The notes beneath the pieces are model-generated. The model did no database searches and was not told the DNA's origin. It saw only the letters and a list, made by a program, of their open reading frames with translations. Below, one piece after another: positions 63,994-64,000 of a stretch of 64,000 nucleotides of DNA. The position numbers were made by a program, and so were the translations under genes. This stretch comes from Patescibacteria group bacterium (GTDB taxonomy: Bacteria > Patescibacteriota > Patescibacteriia > 2-12-FULL-60-25): NCBI GenBank assembly GCA_029210915.1, contig JARGGJ010000005.1:1-64000 (forward strand), written 5' to 3'. Numbering within the stretch: position 1 is the first letter of the stretch; each line of letters opens with the position of its first letter.

Positions 63994-64000
63994 GGTTTGC

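Overview
This 64-kb window looks like part of a chromosome from a member of the Candidate Phyla Radiation (Candidatus Patescibacteria). I cannot resolve the class. Evidence for this: split transketolase subunits, a eukaryal-type isoleucyl-tRNA synthetase, several secreted proteins carrying a 'YYYG-DGKRYVFP' domain that I associate with Patescibacteria, a FemAB-like protein, many unknown small proteins, and AT-rich intergenic DNA packed with word-like repeats. TGA is used as a stop (for example csoR and the RND permease), so the Gracilibacteria recoding does not apply.

Layout. 0-6 kb: a coiled-coil membrane protein, tRNA-Ala, and a copper module (CsoR repressor, HMA-SafE-cupredoxin fusion, CopA ATPase). 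6-25 kb: transport and envelope genes (PgeF-like, AI-2E family permease, HlyD/RND efflux pair, CPA2 and CaCA antiporters, BASS transporter with a PfkB kinase, a 2-hydroxyacid dehydrogenase, DUF2207). 25-34 kb: genes of unknown function, including a candidate programmed -1 frameshift pair and a five-gene lipoprotein operon. 34-45 kb: sugar-phosphate metabolism (PfkB kinase, both transketolase halves, Rpe, RpiB), a strongly promoted structured RNA, and three paralogous secreted proteins. 45-58 kb: IleRS, a membrane Ser/Thr kinase, RuvA, a nucleosidase operon, a TrmB-type regulator, FemAB, a DUF559 nuclease element, a calcium-repeat surface protein and a phospholipid synthase. 58-64 kb: tRNA-Arg with a damaged tRNA copy, an MmeI-like restriction-modification fusion, a TIR protein, a BKACE enzyme and two zinc-ribbon proteins.

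Expression signals fall into two classes. One class has TTGAC(A/G/T), exactly 17 bases, then a TA-rich -10 box, usually followed by a leader with a Shine-Dalgarno (SD) site; I find fifteen, mostly before unknown, small or secreted genes and RNAs. The other has only TATAAT, TATAGT or TAAAAT 6-9 bases before the start codon, which implies leaderless mRNA; I find eight, mostly before metabolic, transport or envelope genes.

The most unusual material is: (1) a slippery A7 run, 7-base spacer and perfect 7-bp hairpin at the end of one gene, followed by a long open -1 frame; (2) a short repeat translated in the same frame as TSDV(G/K)RAT inside three unrelated genes, including RpiB and transketolase; (3) single-gene elements bounded by inverted repeats, one carrying a DUF559 nuclease with 11-bp perfect terminal inverted repeats and one carrying an S23-like four-helix protein between the transketolase halves, with solo copies of the repeats elsewhere; (4) an unidentified ~410-nt structured RNA. 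All functional names rest on motif recognition by eye; no database search was run.
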